From Cellulomonas fimi ATCC 484 (GTDB lineage: Bacteria > Actinomycetota > Actinomycetes > Actinomycetales > Cellulomonadaceae): a stretch of DNA of 64,000 nucleotides. The translations under genes and the position numbers were made by a program. Location: positions 3,472,001 to 3,536,000 of the forward strand of contig NC_015514.1 in the NCBI RefSeq assembly GCF_000212695.1, given 5' to 3'. The notes under the pieces are model-generated. The model had not been told where the DNA came from and made no database searches. It was given only the letters and a program-made list of their open reading frames with translations. Positions 9,273-18,178 of this stretch are shown here, one piece after another (the first letter of the stretch is position 1; each line of letters opens with the position of its first letter).

Positions 9273-10421
9273 ATGCGCGCGATGGTCTACCGAGGTCCCT
9301 ACAAGGTCCGGGTCGAGGAGAAGCCCGACCCCCGCATCGAGCACCCGAACGACGCGGTCGTGCGGGTCACCTGCGCCTCGATCTGCGGCTCCGACCTGCA
9401 CCTCTACCACGGGATGATCCCCGACACCCGGGTCGGGCACACGTTCGGCCACGAGTTCGTCGGCGTCGTCGAGCAGGTCGGCCCGTCCGTGCAGAACCTG
9501 TCCGTCGGCGACCGCGTCATGGTGCCGTTCAACATCTACTGCGGCACGTGCTTCTTCTGCGCGCGCGGCCTGTACTCGAACTGCCACAACGTCAACCCCA
9601 ACGCGACCGCCGTCGGCGGCATCTACGGCTACTCGCACACCGCGGGCGGCTACGACGGCGGGCAGGCCGAGCTCGTGCGGGTGCCGTTCGCCGACGTCGG
9701 CCCGTCCCGCATCCCCGACTGGCTGCCCGACGAGGACGCGGTGCTGCTCACCGACGCGTGCGCGACCGGCTACTTCGGCGCCCAGCTCGGCGACATCTCC
9801 GAGGGCGACGTCGTCGTCGTGCTCGGCGCCGGGCCCGTCGGTCTGTTCGCCGCGCGATCCGCGTGGCTCATGGGCGCGGGCCGCGTGATCGTCGTCGACC
9901 ACCTCGACGAGCGCCTCGACAAGGCGCGCACCTTCGCGTACGCCGAGACCGTCAACTTCGCGCAGGTCGACGACCTCGTGGTGCACCTCAAGCGCACGAC
10001 CGGGTGGCTCGGCGCGGACGTCGTCATCGACGCGGTCGGTGCCGAGGCCGACGGGAACCTCACGCAGCACGTCACGGGCGCCAAGCTCAAGCTGCAGGGC
10101 GGCTCGCCCGTCGCGCTCAACTGGGCGATCGACTCCGTCCGCAAGGGCGGCACCGTGTCCGTCATGGGCGCCTACGGGCCGATCTTCTCCGCCGTGAAGT
10201 TCGGCGACGCCGTCAACAAGGGCCTGACGATCCGCACCAACCAGGCGCCCGTGAAGCGCCAGTGGCCGCGGCTGCTCGAGCACGTCCGGGCCGGCCACCT
10301 GCGGCCGAGCGACGTCGTCACCCACCGCCTGCCGCTCGACGACATCGCCGAGGGCTACCACATGTTCTCCGCGAAGCTCGACGGCTGCATCAAGACCCTG
10401 GTGCTGCCGGGCGCGCACTGA
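9273..10421 (+). CDS. Zinc-dependent alcohol dehydrogenase (formaldehyde-dehydrogenase-like MDR)
   Basis: A cytoplasmic NAD(P)-linked dehydrogenase of the medium-chain family, 382 residues. The catalytic zinc site is visible as CASICGSDLH (Cys38) with GHEFVG (His60, Glu61). The structural zinc loop is CGTCFFCARGLYSNC. The Rossmann motif is VVVLGAGPVGLFAARSA. The overall layout, including the long insert around residues 100-130 and the substrate-loop region, resembles glutathione-independent formaldehyde dehydrogenases and related class III-like enzymes, but the substrate cannot be read from the sequence. A GAGGGG ribosome site lies just before the ATG. It diverges from narG across a 109-bp gap. 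Confidence 0.9.
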   Translation: MRAMVYRGPYKVRVEEKPDPRIEHPNDAVVRVTCASICGSDLHLYHGMIPDTRVGHTFGHEFVGVVEQVGPSVQNLSVGDRVMVPFNIYCGTCFFCARGLYSNCHNVNPNATAVGGIYGYSHTAGGYDGGQAELVRVPFADVGPSRIPDWLPDEDAVLLTDACATGYFGAQLGDISEGDVVVVLGAGPVGLFAARSAWLMGAGRVIVVDHLDERLDKARTFAYAETVNFAQVDDLVVHLKRTTGWLGADVVIDAVGAEADGNLTQHVTGAKLKLQGGSPVALNWAIDSVRKGGTVSVMGAYGPIFSAVKFGDAVNKGLTIRTNQAPVKRQWPRLLEHVRAGHLRPSDVVTHRLPLDDIAEGYHMFSAKLDGCIKTLVLPGAH

Positions 10422-10439
10422 CGCGTCTGCCCGCCGTCC

Positions 10440-10506
10440 GGCCACCGCCCGGCCGCCGTCCGCCCGTCGCCCGCCCGTCGCCCGTCTGTCGCCCGTCTGT
10501 CGCCCG
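10440..10506. repeat. Short G+C-rich direct repeats upstream of a small membrane protein gene
   Basis: The gap after the dehydrogenase is built from repeats of CGCCCGT/CCGTCCG type, ending in two perfect 11-bp tandem copies of CCCGTCTGTCG (10481-10491 and 10492-10502). They stop just before the AAGGAG ribosome site of the next gene. No function is evident. Confidence 0.6.
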
Positions 10507-10518
10507 AAGGAGCCGACC

Positions 10519-11085
10519 GTGCCGTACACCGCCGACAAGCCGCCGCTGCCCGAGACGCCCGAGCAGCTCGCCGCCCGCATCCCCGGCTGGGGGGCCGACA
10601 AGGACCCCGCCGACCGCCCCTCCGTCCCGCGCGAGCGCCGCGACCTCGAGACCGGCGCGCACTGGACCGAGCCCGAGCAGCAGCCCGAGCTCACCCCGCG
10701 CGAGAGGTCGGTCGAGCACCCGCGCCTCACACCGGTGTTCGGCACCGCCCAGCCGCTGCACGGCCTGTCCGGGGTGATCCGCCGCCACGCCTACGCCGCC
10801 TACAGCGAGGGGCGCGCCGCGCACTGGCTCCTGCTCGTCGCGGCCGACCGCGTCGACGCCGTCGAGCAGCACCTCGCGTCGCTCGCCACCCTGCGTCCCG
10901 ACAACCCCCTGACGGAGACGGGCGTGCTCGCCGAGGGCCGCCGGCACGGGCTGCGCTCGCGCACCGAGGGCCACCGCGTCGACACGCACCACCAGGGCAT
11001 CGACCCGCTCCTGGTCGCGGGCCCGTTCGTCCTCGCCGCCGCGGGCGCGGTGGTCGCCGTCCGGGCGCTGCGTCGCCGGGTCTGA
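10519..11085 (+). CDS. Conserved hypothetical protein with a C-terminal membrane segment
   Basis: A 188-residue protein starting at GTG with a good AAGGAG site 7 bases upstream. The first 90 residues are charged and Pro-rich; the middle has an alpha/beta-like stretch, HWLLLVAADRVDAVEQHLASL. The last 25 residues form one hydrophobic helix, LLVAGPFVLAAAGAVVAVRAL, followed by arginines, suggesting a tail-anchored protein. It follows the dehydrogenase in the same direction after 97 bp and may be co-transcribed. No family was recognised. Confidence 0.7.
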   Translation: MPYTADKPPLPETPEQLAARIPGWGADKDPADRPSVPRERRDLETGAHWTEPEQQPELTPRERSVEHPRLTPVFGTAQPLHGLSGVIRRHAYAAYSEGRAAHWLLLVAADRVDAVEQHLASLATLRPDNPLTETGVLAEGRRHGLRSRTEGHRVDTHHQGIDPLLVAGPFVLAAAGAVVAVRALRRRV

Positions 11086-11257
11086 CGCCCCTCGGTGCGT
11101 CTCCCGCACGCACGACCGGCCGAGCCGACCGTCGGGAGGGTGGTCGCCGCTGCCCCGGGCGCGCCTGCCCGGACCCCTGCTCTCTCTGTCGACAGGCGTG
11201 CGGCCGCGCTCCCCGGGACGACCGCCGCCGGCAGGCTCCGCACGGGGAGGCACGCCC

Positions 11258-11800
11258 CTAGGTGGTCGGGCGGCGCGCGACGACGACCGCTCCCGCGTCC
11301 GGGTCCTCGTCGGGCCCTCGGGCGCGGACCGACAGGCCCGCGCCCGTCAGGCTCGCGGCGACCCGGGCCGCGATGTCCGCGCGCCGCGCCGGGTCCGGCG
11401 GGTGCTGCACGGCGACCACGACCGCCCCGGGCGCGAGGTGCCGGACGAGCGTCGCGACCTCGGCCGTCGCCGGACCCGTCCACAGCACGTTGACGTCCAC
11501 CAGGACGACGACGTCGAACCGCGCGTCGGGGCCGACCGCCGCCGTGAGGTCCGCGAGCGCCGCCTCGTGGACCGTCAGCCGGCCGGCGGCCACCGCCGCG
11601 GCGTTGCGTCCGCGCGTGCGTCGGACCGCGAGGGGCGAGCGGTCCACGGCGGTCGCCACGAGCCCCGGGTGCGCGGCGAGGAGCTCCTGCAGCAGGAGCC
11701 CGGCACCGGGGCCGACCTCGAGGAGCCGTTCGCCGCCGGTCAGGAGGGTCGCGACGGTGGCGACGTCGGACGCGAGCCGGCGATCTCGTCCCGGCGCCAC
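11258..11800 (-). CDS. Class I SAM-dependent methyltransferase
   Basis: 180 residues from a GTG start. The SAM-binding motif I is LLEVGPGAGLLLQEL near residue 27, followed by an acidic end of strand 2 (ATAVDRSPLAV) and motif IV-like DVVVLVDVNVLW. The protein is short, essentially a bare Rossmann core with no substrate domain, so the substrate is unknown. It stands alone between the membrane protein gene and the divergent efflux pump. Confidence 0.75.
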   Translation of the reverse strand: MAPGRDRRLASDVATVATLLTGGERLLEVGPGAGLLLQELLAAHPGLVATAVDRSPLAVRRTRGRNAAAVAAGRLTVHEAALADLTAAVGPDARFDVVVLVDVNVLWTGPATAEVATLVRHLAPGAVVVAVQHPPDPARRADIAARVAASLTGAGLSVRARGPDEDPDAGAVVVARRPTT

Positions 11801-12132
11801 GCGGCTCCCCTCTCGCGTCCCTGGGCGTGCCCGCCCCGGCCCGTCCCCTCGCGGAGAGGTCCGGCAGTCGCACCGTGCCGCACGTCCGGGCCGACTGTCG
11901 AGGGCGGTCGCGCACGTCGGGGCCGCTCAGGGCGCCACCCGGCGCGGGAAGCAGCGCGGGGGCCGATGAGTTGTGGGCTGGTGGGCGGTCGGTCCAGGGG
12001 GATCCGTACGCGGTCGGCGTATTCGCTCGACCCGTGTCAGACCCCTCCAGAAGACTGGACGCTCCGCCGTCGGTGCCCCGCGCCGCGGCGCGCGCCACCA
12101 CTCCGCCCGCCACCGGAAGCAAGGTGCCCTCA
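11801..12132. other. Intergenic region between divergent methyltransferase and MFS pump genes
   Basis: 332 bp with no convincing gene. The reading frame of the downstream transporter is open through part of this stretch but gives a low-complexity Pro/Arg/Gly peptide, so it is treated as noncoding. It must hold both divergent promoters; no clear operator or hairpin was recognised. Confidence 0.5.
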
Positions 12133-13626
12133 GTGACCGAGACCCCGACCGTCCCGCTGCGCGACGACCCCGCCGCGAGCGGTGCGCCGGCCGCGTCCCC
12201 CGACCGCATGTCCCCGCGCGACCGCCTCGCGGTCACCGTGCTGCTCGTCTCGACCTTCGTCGTCATCCTCAACGAGACGATCATGGGTGTCGCGCTCCCG
12301 CGGCTCATGACCGACCTCGCCATCACCGCGTCGACCGCGCAGTGGCTGACCACGGCCTTCATGCTGACGATGGCCGTCGTCATCCCCGTCACCGGGTTCG
12401 TGCTGCAGCGCATCACCACGCGCCCCGCGTTCCTGCTGGCCATGACGCTGTTCGCCGTCGGGACGCTGATCTGCGCGATCGCCCCCGGGTTCGTCGTGCT
12501 GCTGCTCGGCCGCATCGTGCAGGCCACCGGCACCGCGATCATGCTGCCGCTGCTCATGACGACCGTCATGACCGTGACCCCGCCCGCCGCGCGCGGGCGC
12601 ACCATGGGCAACATCTCCGTCGTCATCTCGGTCGCCCCCGCGATCGGCCCGACGATCTCCGGCCTCATCCTGTCGGTGCTGAGCTGGCGGTGGATGTTCG
12701 GGCTCGTCCTGCCGATCGCCGTCGTCGCGATCCTGCTCGGCGCCGCGCGCCTGCCGAACGTCACCGAGCCGCGCTACGCGAAGGTCGACGTGGCGTCCGT
12801 GATCCTGTCCGCGCTCGGGTTCGGCGGCATCGTCTACGGCCTGTCCGGCTTGGGGGAGATCACCGACGGCGGCGTCGGCACCGCGACCTGGATCGCCCTG
12901 GGCGTCGGCGCCGTCACGCTCGTGCTGTTCGTGCTGCGGCAGCGCTCGCTCGCCAAGGTCGACGACGCGCTGCTCGACCTGCGCGTCTTCTCCTCGCGCA
13001 CGTTCGCGGTGTCCGTGGCGCTGCTCGCGGGTCTCATGGTGTCGCTGTTCGGCGTCATCATCCTGCTCCCCATCTACGCGCAGACCGTCCTCGGGCTCAC
13101 GACGCTCCAGACGGGCCTGCTGCTCCTGCCAGGCGGCCTGCTCATGGGTCTGCTCGCGCCCGGCGTCGGACGTGCCTACGACCGTGTCGGTCCGCGTCCG
13201 CTGCTCATCCCCGGTGCCGTCGCGCTGTCCGCCGCGCTGTGGGGCTTCACGCTCCTGCAGCCCGACTCCTCGCCGTGGATGCTGCTCGCCGGGCACCTCA
13301 CGATGTCCGCCGGGCTCGCGCTCATGTTCACGCCGCTGTTCACCTCGGCCCTCGGGTCGCTGCCCGCCGAGCGGTACTCGCACGGGTCCGCGGTCGTCGG
13401 GACGCTCCAGCAGGTGGCCGGTGCCGCGGGCACCGCGCTGTTCGTCACCGTCCTCACCGCGCAGTCCATCGCGCTCGCGGACGAGGGCGCCTCGGCGACC
13501 GCCGCGACCGCCGGCGGCATCCACCTCGCGTTCCTCGTCGGGGCCGTGCTGTCGCTCGCGACGCTGCCCGTCGTGCTCGCCGTCCCCGCCAAGCCGGTCG
13601 TCGCGCCGCACGGCGGCGGGCACTGA
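12133..13626 (+). CDS. MFS multidrug efflux transporter, DHA2 (EmrB/QacA-like)
   Basis: A 497-residue integral membrane protein, about the length expected for 14-helix drug/proton antiporters. The first helix is followed by the DHA2 signature ETIMGVALPRLMTDL near residue 55, with TAQWLTTAFMLTMAVVIP and GRIVQATGTAIMLPLL further on. The GTG at 12133 gives a short polar leader before the first helix; an open frame further upstream has no hydrophobic or conserved character. It forms an operon with the next gene through a TGATG overlap. The substrate is not predictable; lincomycin- or dye-type drug efflux is common in this family. Confidence 0.9.
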   Translation: MTETPTVPLRDDPAASGAPAASPDRMSPRDRLAVTVLLVSTFVVILNETIMGVALPRLMTDLAITASTAQWLTTAFMLTMAVVIPVTGFVLQRITTRPAFLLAMTLFAVGTLICAIAPGFVVLLLGRIVQATGTAIMLPLLMTTVMTVTPPAARGRTMGNISVVISVAPAIGPTISGLILSVLSWRWMFGLVLPIAVVAILLGAARLPNVTEPRYAKVDVASVILSALGFGGIVYGLSGLGEITDGGVGTATWIALGVGAVTLVLFVLRQRSLAKVDDALLDLRVFSSRTFAVSVALLAGLMVSLFGVIILLPIYAQTVLGLTTLQTGLLLLPGGLLMGLLAPGVGRAYDRVGPRPLLIPGAVALSAALWGFTLLQPDSSPWMLLAGHLTMSAGLALMFTPLFTSALGSLPAERYSHGSAVVGTLQQVAGAAGTALFVTVLTAQSIALADEGASATAATAGGIHLAFLVGAVLSLATLPVVLAVPAKPVVAPHGGGH

Positions 13627-14021
13627 TGACCGGGGTGCCCGAGGGCTGGATCGAGCACCGGCGCGCGGGCGACCGCGAGCTGCTCGGCTGGGTCCGGGTC
13701 GACGGCGACGGGTTCGTCGCCGTCGACCGGATCGGCCGGGAGCTCACCGGGGTCGTCGACTGGCACGAGGCCGAGGAGGCGCTCGACGAGCACGGGCTGC
13801 ACTGGCTCGCCGACCTCTGGCAGCTCACGCTCGACGACGGCCTCGTCGTGCGGGTGCGGATCGCGGAGGTCGCGACCGACCGCGTCGTCGTCGCGACCGA
13901 CGACTTCGGGAACGTCGACGCGGTCGTCATGCGGCACGTCCTGCCGTTCCCTGCACCCGCGACGTTGCGCCCGTTCGAGGGCGACCGGCACGTGCTCGAC
14001 GGGGCCGGCCCGACGGGCTGA
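13626..14021 (+). CDS. Small conserved hypothetical protein coupled to MFS pump
   Basis: 131 residues, mostly beta-strand-like and acidic, with repeated DGDGFVAVDRIGREL and DGLVVRVRIAEVATDRVVVATDDFG patterns. Its ATG overlaps the transporter stop (TGATG), so it is probably translationally coupled to the pump. No domain was recognised. The stop codon lies inside a strong hairpin shared with the convergent gene. Confidence 0.7.
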   Translation: MTGVPEGWIEHRRAGDRELLGWVRVDGDGFVAVDRIGRELTGVVDWHEAEEALDEHGLHWLADLWQLTLDDGLVVRVRIAEVATDRVVVATDDFGNVDAVVMRHVLPFPAPATLRPFEGDRHVLDGAGPTG

Positions 14022-14045
14022 CGGCCGCCGTCGGGCGGCCGTCAG
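14018..14045. terminator. Bidirectional hairpin terminator
   Basis: A perfect 11-bp inverted repeat (CTGACGGCCGC and GCGGCCGTCAG) with a 6-nt loop lies between two convergent genes and overlaps the stop codon of the left one. There is no U tract. Confidence 0.7.
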
Positions 14046-14072
14046 CCTCGCGCCGGGGCGTGCGCGGCGTCG

Positions 14073-14828
14073 CTAGCGCGCCGCGCGGTCGAGGATCAGC
14101 CGCTGCAGGCCCTCGTGGTCGGTGCGCTGCTCGGCGTACACGGGCAGCGCGTAGGTGACACGGAACAGCTCCCCGACGTAGCGCCGGATCCCGAGCGTGT
14201 AGCGGTCGTCGCCCGCCCGCAGGCGCGCGGCCACGTCCGGGTGGGCCGCGAGAGCGGCGTCGACCAGCACCGTCAGCCGCTCCGGGTCCGGCACGTGCTG
14301 CAGCTCCGCGACTAGCCGCACCGCGTCCGGGCCGAACGCCCAGAACTGCGACCACGGCACGGTCGCGACGACCACGGCCTCGCGCGGCTCGTCCGGCCAG
14401 ACCTGCACCATGTACCGCTCCAGCGGCTCGTCGTCCCAGGAGCCGTCGCGGAACTGGCGGGAGCCCTCCTGCCCGCCCTCGACCACGTACCGCAGGCGGT
14501 ACGTCGCCGCGTCCTCGACCGGCACGTCGACGACCTCGCCCTCGCCCGCCCAGCCCGTCATCCGGGCGCCCGGGCCGAGCCGGACGCTCGCTTCGTGGAC
14601 CGTGTCCCAGGCCGGGTCGAGCGGCACCGGCCCGTCGTGCACCTGGACCTCGAACGGGAGGGTGCCGTGCTGGCGGGCCGTCGTCAGGACGAGGTGGTCC
14701 CACGCGGTCATGAGCGCGGGCCACTCCCCGAGCACGCCCAGGTCCTCGGCGGTCGCGTCGCCACCGTCGCCGAGGTGCAGCTCGACCTGTGAGTAGTCGG
14801 CGGAGAGGGACCCCGAGCGCGTGATCAC
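14073..14828 (-). CDS. Hypothetical protein
   Basis: 251 residues from a GTG start, soluble and acidic, with no signal peptide or membrane segment. The N-terminal half has alternating strands (VELHLGDGG, FEVQVHDGPVPL, YRLRYVVEGG) and the C-terminal half is more helical. Codon use and composition match the neighbours, so it is considered a real gene. No family was recognised. It converges on the MFS operon and is co-directional with the AraC gene upstream, 49 bp away. Confidence 0.65.
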   Translation of the reverse strand: MITRSGSLSADYSQVELHLGDGGDATAEDLGVLGEWPALMTAWDHLVLTTARQHGTLPFEVQVHDGPVPLDPAWDTVHEASVRLGPGARMTGWAGEGEVVDVPVEDAATYRLRYVVEGGQEGSRQFRDGSWDDEPLERYMVQVWPDEPREAVVVATVPWSQFWAFGPDAVRLVAELQHVPDPERLTVLVDAALAAHPDVAARLRAGDDRYTLGIRRYVGELFRVTYALPVYAEQRTDHEGLQRLILDRAAR

Positions 14829-14877
14829 GCGCGGAGCCTACGGCGGGCGCGCGGCGACGGTGGCGACGCGCGGTGCG

Positions 14878-15891
14878 TCAGCGCGTCCCCCGCCGCCACT
14901 GCGCGGGCGTGACGCCGTGCTGCTCGCGGAAGCGTCGCACCAGGTAGGCGGCGTCCCGGTGCCCCGTACGCTCCGCGACCACCGCGACCGGCAGGTCCGT
15001 CTCGGCCAGCAGCCGGCGCGCCTCGATCATCCGGCGCTCGGTCAGCCACTCCAGCACGGTGCGTCCGGTCCGCTCGCGCACCGCCGTCGTGAGGTGGCCC
15101 GGCGTGTACCCCAGCGCCCGGGCGACGTCCCGCGTCGAGACGGGTCGGGCGTACAGCTCCTCGACGGCCGCGAGGACGGCCGTCACGAGCGGGTCGCCGC
15201 CGCGCGCCGTCGCCACGTCCTCGGCGCGACCGGGCACGGATCCAGGAGCCTCGTCCGGTCGCAGGGGGTGCGGGGCGAGGCGCGCGACCGAGACGAGGAG
15301 CAGCGTGAGGGCGGCCGTGGCCGCCTCGCGCGTCCCCGGCCGGGTCGGCGGGTGGCCGTGCGCGGGTGCCTCCGCGGCCAGCACGGGCAGCAGCGCGGCC
15401 CACGACGCGCGCTCGTCCTCGGGCAGGTGCAGCGTCGGCTGGCCGTCGCCGACCGCCGCGAAGGCGGAGAGCAGCGGGTGGTGCCGCCAGGCGAGCGGTG
15501 CAGTCGTGGCGCCCGGGACCGCGTCGGCCGTGAAGAACACGACCCACGCGCGGGTGCCGGGGTCGTCCGACGACGCGCCCGCGACGACCTGGCCCGGCGC
15601 GAGCAGGCACACGTCGCCTTCGGCCAGGCGAACCGTCCGCCCGTCGACCGTGACCTCCCCGGACCCGCGCTCGACGTGCACGAGCAGCAGGAAGTCGTGC
15701 GCGTGCGGGCCGCCCGTCGGCAGCGCGGCTCCCGCCATCTCCGGGCCGGTGAACGACTCGGCGCCGACGGGCGCGCGCCCGGGCCGCCGGTCGTAGCCGA
15801 CGACCGGCGCACCGTCCGCCCGCCGACGCCGCACCCGCAGGGACGCCGGCGGAGTCAGGCCCGTGCCCGTGCCCGAGGAACGTCGCATCAT
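14878..15891 (-). CDS. AraC-family transcriptional regulator
   Basis: 337 residues. The N-terminal half is an AraC-type cupin sensor (HAHDFLLLVHVERGSGEVTVDGRTVRLAEGD, roughly residues 60-95, with the usual His/Gly pattern). The C-terminal 100 residues hold two helix-turn-helix units, STRDVARALGYTPGHLTTAVRERTG and LPVAVVAERTGHRDAAYLVRRFREQHGVTPAQWR, the second being the conserved AraC signature. It is divergent from a methyltransferase across 97 bp and may regulate that gene or itself. The ligand is unknown. Confidence 0.9.
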   Translation of the reverse strand: MMRRSSGTGTGLTPPASLRVRRRRADGAPVVGYDRRPGRAPVGAESFTGPEMAGAALPTGGPHAHDFLLLVHVERGSGEVTVDGRTVRLAEGDVCLLAPGQVVAGASSDDPGTRAWVVFFTADAVPGATTAPLAWRHHPLLSAFAAVGDGQPTLHLPEDERASWAALLPVLAAEAPAHGHPPTRPGTREAATAALTLLLVSVARLAPHPLRPDEAPGSVPGRAEDVATARGGDPLVTAVLAAVEELYARPVSTRDVARALGYTPGHLTTAVRERTGRTVLEWLTERRMIEARRLLAETDLPVAVVAERTGHRDAAYLVRRFREQHGVTPAQWRRGTR

Positions 15892-15988
15892 CGCCGACCA
15901 TCCGTCCTGGTCCTGCCCCGCCCCCGGCCGGACGCTCGAGGGGACCCCGGCGACGTCCTACCACGCCGCCCCCGACCACGAACAGGTG

Positions 15989-16702
15989 ATGCCGATGTCC
16001 CCCCACCCCGCCGTCGTGCTCGTCGACGACCTGCCCACGGGCGCCGACGCCCCCTACCTGCCGCCCGCCGGCAAGGCGGCGTACCTGCCGTTCTACGACC
16101 TGCTCAGCCGCGTCACGGGCGTGCGGCGCCGCCACGCGCGGCTCGTCGCCCTCGCCGAGGTCCGGCCCGGCGACCGCGTGCTCGACCTCGGGTGCGGGAC
16201 CGGCGCGGTCGCGGTCCGCGTGGCACGGACGGTGCCCGGCGCGCACGTCACCGGCCTCGACCCCGACCTCCCCGCGCTGCGCCGCGCCGCGCGCGCCGCC
16301 CGACGCGCACGCGTCCCGCTCACGCTCGTGCGCGGCTACGGCCAGTCGCTGCCGCTGCCGGACGCGAGCGTCGACCGCGTCGTCTCGTCGCTCGCGCTGC
16401 ACCACGTCCCGGCCGACGCGCGCGCCGCGACCGCCGCGGAGATCGCCCGCGTCCTGCGCCCGGGCGGGACGGTCACCGTGCTGGACTTCGGCGCGCACGA
16501 CCACGGCGGACCGGCCCGGCGCGGGCACCTGCACCGCCGCGGCGACGTCGCCGACCGGCTGCGGGACAACCTCGACGACGGCATCGCGCGGCTGCTGGCC
16601 GGCGCGGGCCTGGTCGATGCGCGCGAGGTGGCGTCCGACCGCATCGCCGGCCTCCCGCTCACGTTCGTGCAGGCCGCTCGATCGTCGTCCGGACCGCGGT
16701 GA
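15989..16702 (+). CDS. Class I SAM-dependent methyltransferase
   Basis: 237 residues with a complete Methyltransf_11-type core: motif I VLDLGCGTGAVAVRVAR (about residue 62), GLDPDLPALRRA for the acidic SAM-ribose contact, DRVVSSLALHHV for motif II/III and EIARVLRPGGTVTVLDFG. The ATG at 15989 was chosen because the upstream open frame reads as low-complexity sequence. Being divergent from the AraC gene makes it a candidate target. The substrate is unknown. The last 44 bp overlap the convergent hypothetical gene. Confidence 0.85.
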   Translation: MPMSPHPAVVLVDDLPTGADAPYLPPAGKAAYLPFYDLLSRVTGVRRRHARLVALAEVRPGDRVLDLGCGTGAVAVRVARTVPGAHVTGLDPDLPALRRAARAARRARVPLTLVRGYGQSLPLPDASVDRVVSSLALHHVPADARAATAAEIARVLRPGGTVTVLDFGAHDHGGPARRGHLHRRGDVADRLRDNLDDGIARLLAGAGLVDAREVASDRIAGLPLTFVQAARSSSGPR

Positions 16703-17273
16703 CCGTCGGGCGCCGCGGCACGGAGGAGAAGCCGAACGCGACCGGCGGGACGACGGGCTCGAGCGGGCCGCACCCGTGCCCGTCCCACGTGACGCGCGCC
16801 CCCGTGACGCGGTGCTGGTCCGTCGCCGAGTACCACTCGCGGCGCCCGCCGCCCGCGCTGCCCCGGGTCCGCACGCCCGGCAGGAACGCGCGCGCGACCG
16901 GGTCGGCCAGCGTCGCGAACACCCGCGAGCGCGTGAGCGGGCCGGGGACGAGGCCGAGCAGCGCGCCCAGCGGCGTGCGGGCGCCGACGGTCACGTCGGC
17001 CGTCAGGGGGCCGGCGTCCACCGTCCACCGTCGGGACGTCGCGTCGCACGCGACGCGGACCGGCGCGAGCACGACCTCGTCGAACACGTAGGTCGCCGCG
17101 ATCTCGTCCGCGACCGCGCGCGTCGGGGCGACGAGGGTGCGGTGGCCGTCGGCGTCCTGCGTCATGACGTCCGCGAACGGCGGCCACGGCGAGCGGAGCC
17201 ACCGGCCCACGACGACCCGGCGGCCGTCCTGCGTCGCGAGCCCGAGGATGTGGCCGTCGTAGCGGTCGAGCAC
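16659..17273 (-). CDS. Conserved hypothetical protein
   Basis: 204 residues starting VLDRYDGHILGLATQDGRR at a GTG. It is soluble, with a mixed strand/helix pattern including RRVVVGRWLRSPWPPFADVM and REWYSATDQHRVTGARVTWDGHGCG. No motif was recognised. Its 3' end overlaps the methyltransferase on the other strand by 44 bp, unusual but possible for convergent genes. The longer upstream frame on this strand is the shadow of the acetyltransferase gene. Confidence 0.6.
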   Translation of the reverse strand: MLDRYDGHILGLATQDGRRVVVGRWLRSPWPPFADVMTQDADGHRTLVAPTRAVADEIAATYVFDEVVLAPVRVACDATSRRWTVDAGPLTADVTVGARTPLGALLGLVPGPLTRSRVFATLADPVARAFLPGVRTRGSAGGGRREWYSATDQHRVTGARVTWDGHGCGPLEPVVPPVAFGFSSVPRRPTVTAVRTTIERPART

Positions 17274-17357
17274 CCGACCAGTGTGGGCCCGGCGACGGAC
17301 GACCGCACCGGGGCGGCCGGCGACCTCGCGCGGGGCGGCGTGCGGGAGGATCGAGGG

Positions 17358-18074
17358 GTGACCGACGACCACGTGACGGCGCTCCAGGACCTGACGCTCG
17401 CGGACCTCACGCCCGAGGAGGTCCGCGAGGTGTACGACCGGCTGCTCGCGCCGACGTTCCGCCCCGAGGAGCTCATGACGCTCGACGAGGTGCGCGCGGC
17501 GTTCACCGGTCCCCAGGCGCAGCCGTCCGTGGTGGTGCTGCAGGGCGGCCGGCCCGTCGCGCTCATGCTCGGCGGCTGGTACGCGGACCGGCGCGCGCTG
17601 CTGCTCACGTACCTCGCCGTGGACCCGTCCACGCGGGGGCTCGGTCTCGGCGCGCGCCTCGTCGGGGAGGTGCTGCCGCGCTGGGCCGCCGCGTCGCCGG
17701 GGGCGCTCGTGCTCGCCGAGGTCGACGACCCGCGCGCGTGGCCGGCCGACGCGACGCAGGGCGACCCGGTCGCGCGCCTGCGGTTCTACGGGCGGCACGG
17801 TGCACGGCTGGTCCCGCTGCCCTACGTGCAGCCGTCGCTGAGCCCGGGGGCGCCGCGCGTCGAGGGGATGCTGCTGCTGCGCCTCGACGCGACGCCGGGC
17901 GTGCCGGGAGCCGTGCTGGGGGCGTTCCTCGCGGACTACGTCACGGCCCACGAGGGGCCCGCGGGGCTGGAGGACCCGGTGGTGGCGGGGCTCGTCGCGC
18001 AGGCGGCCGCGCTCGACCTCGACGACCTGTGGCCCGTCGACCGGTGGGAGGACGTCGTCCGCCCGTCGCGCTGA
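17358..18074 (+). CDS. GNAT-family N-acetyltransferase
   Basis: 238 residues. The acetyl-CoA binding motif A is visible as LLTYLAVDPSTRGLGLGARLVGEVL (R-G-x-G-x-G/A pattern, about residues 84-105), followed by GALVLAEVDDP and RLRFYGRHGARLVPL, typical of motif B. The GTG start is supported by a GGGAGGA site 7 bases upstream. The substrate is unknown. It diverges from the hypothetical at 17273 and converges on the GH16 gene through a strong terminator. Confidence 0.85.
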   Translation: MTDDHVTALQDLTLADLTPEEVREVYDRLLAPTFRPEELMTLDEVRAAFTGPQAQPSVVVLQGGRPVALMLGGWYADRRALLLTYLAVDPSTRGLGLGARLVGEVLPRWAAASPGALVLAEVDDPRAWPADATQGDPVARLRFYGRHGARLVPLPYVQPSLSPGAPRVEGMLLLRLDATPGVPGAVLGAFLADYVTAHEGPAGLEDPVVAGLVAQAAALDLDDLWPVDRWEDVVRPSR

Positions 18075-18125
18075 CCGCGAGGCCGCGCACGTCCGGCGCG
18101 TCCCCGTCGGACCGCGCGACCCGTG

Positions 18126-18167
18126 CCGCGGGGTGCGGGCCGCCCGTCGGCCGCCCGCACCCCGCGG
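18126..18167. terminator. Bidirectional hairpin terminator
   Basis: A 15-bp perfect stem (CCGCGGGGTGCGGGC with its complement) and a 12-nt loop, placed between the convergent acetyltransferase and GH16 genes. Confidence 0.8.
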
Positions 18168-18178
18168 TGCTCATCGGG

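Noticed and set aside
9164..9274. Alternative narG start at 9274
   Set aside because: It would overlap the divergent dehydrogenase and add an unconserved leader; the ATG at 9163 has a better position.
5861..10777. Very long open frames on the strand opposite narG and across the dehydrogenase
   Set aside because: They are shadows in G+C-rich DNA. The minus-strand frame has NarG metal-ligand motifs and the plus-strand dehydrogenase frame has zinc motifs; the shadows have none.
11827..12132. N-terminal extension of the MFS gene
   Set aside because: The extension is low-complexity and unlike a transporter; the GTG at 12133 gives a normal N-terminus.
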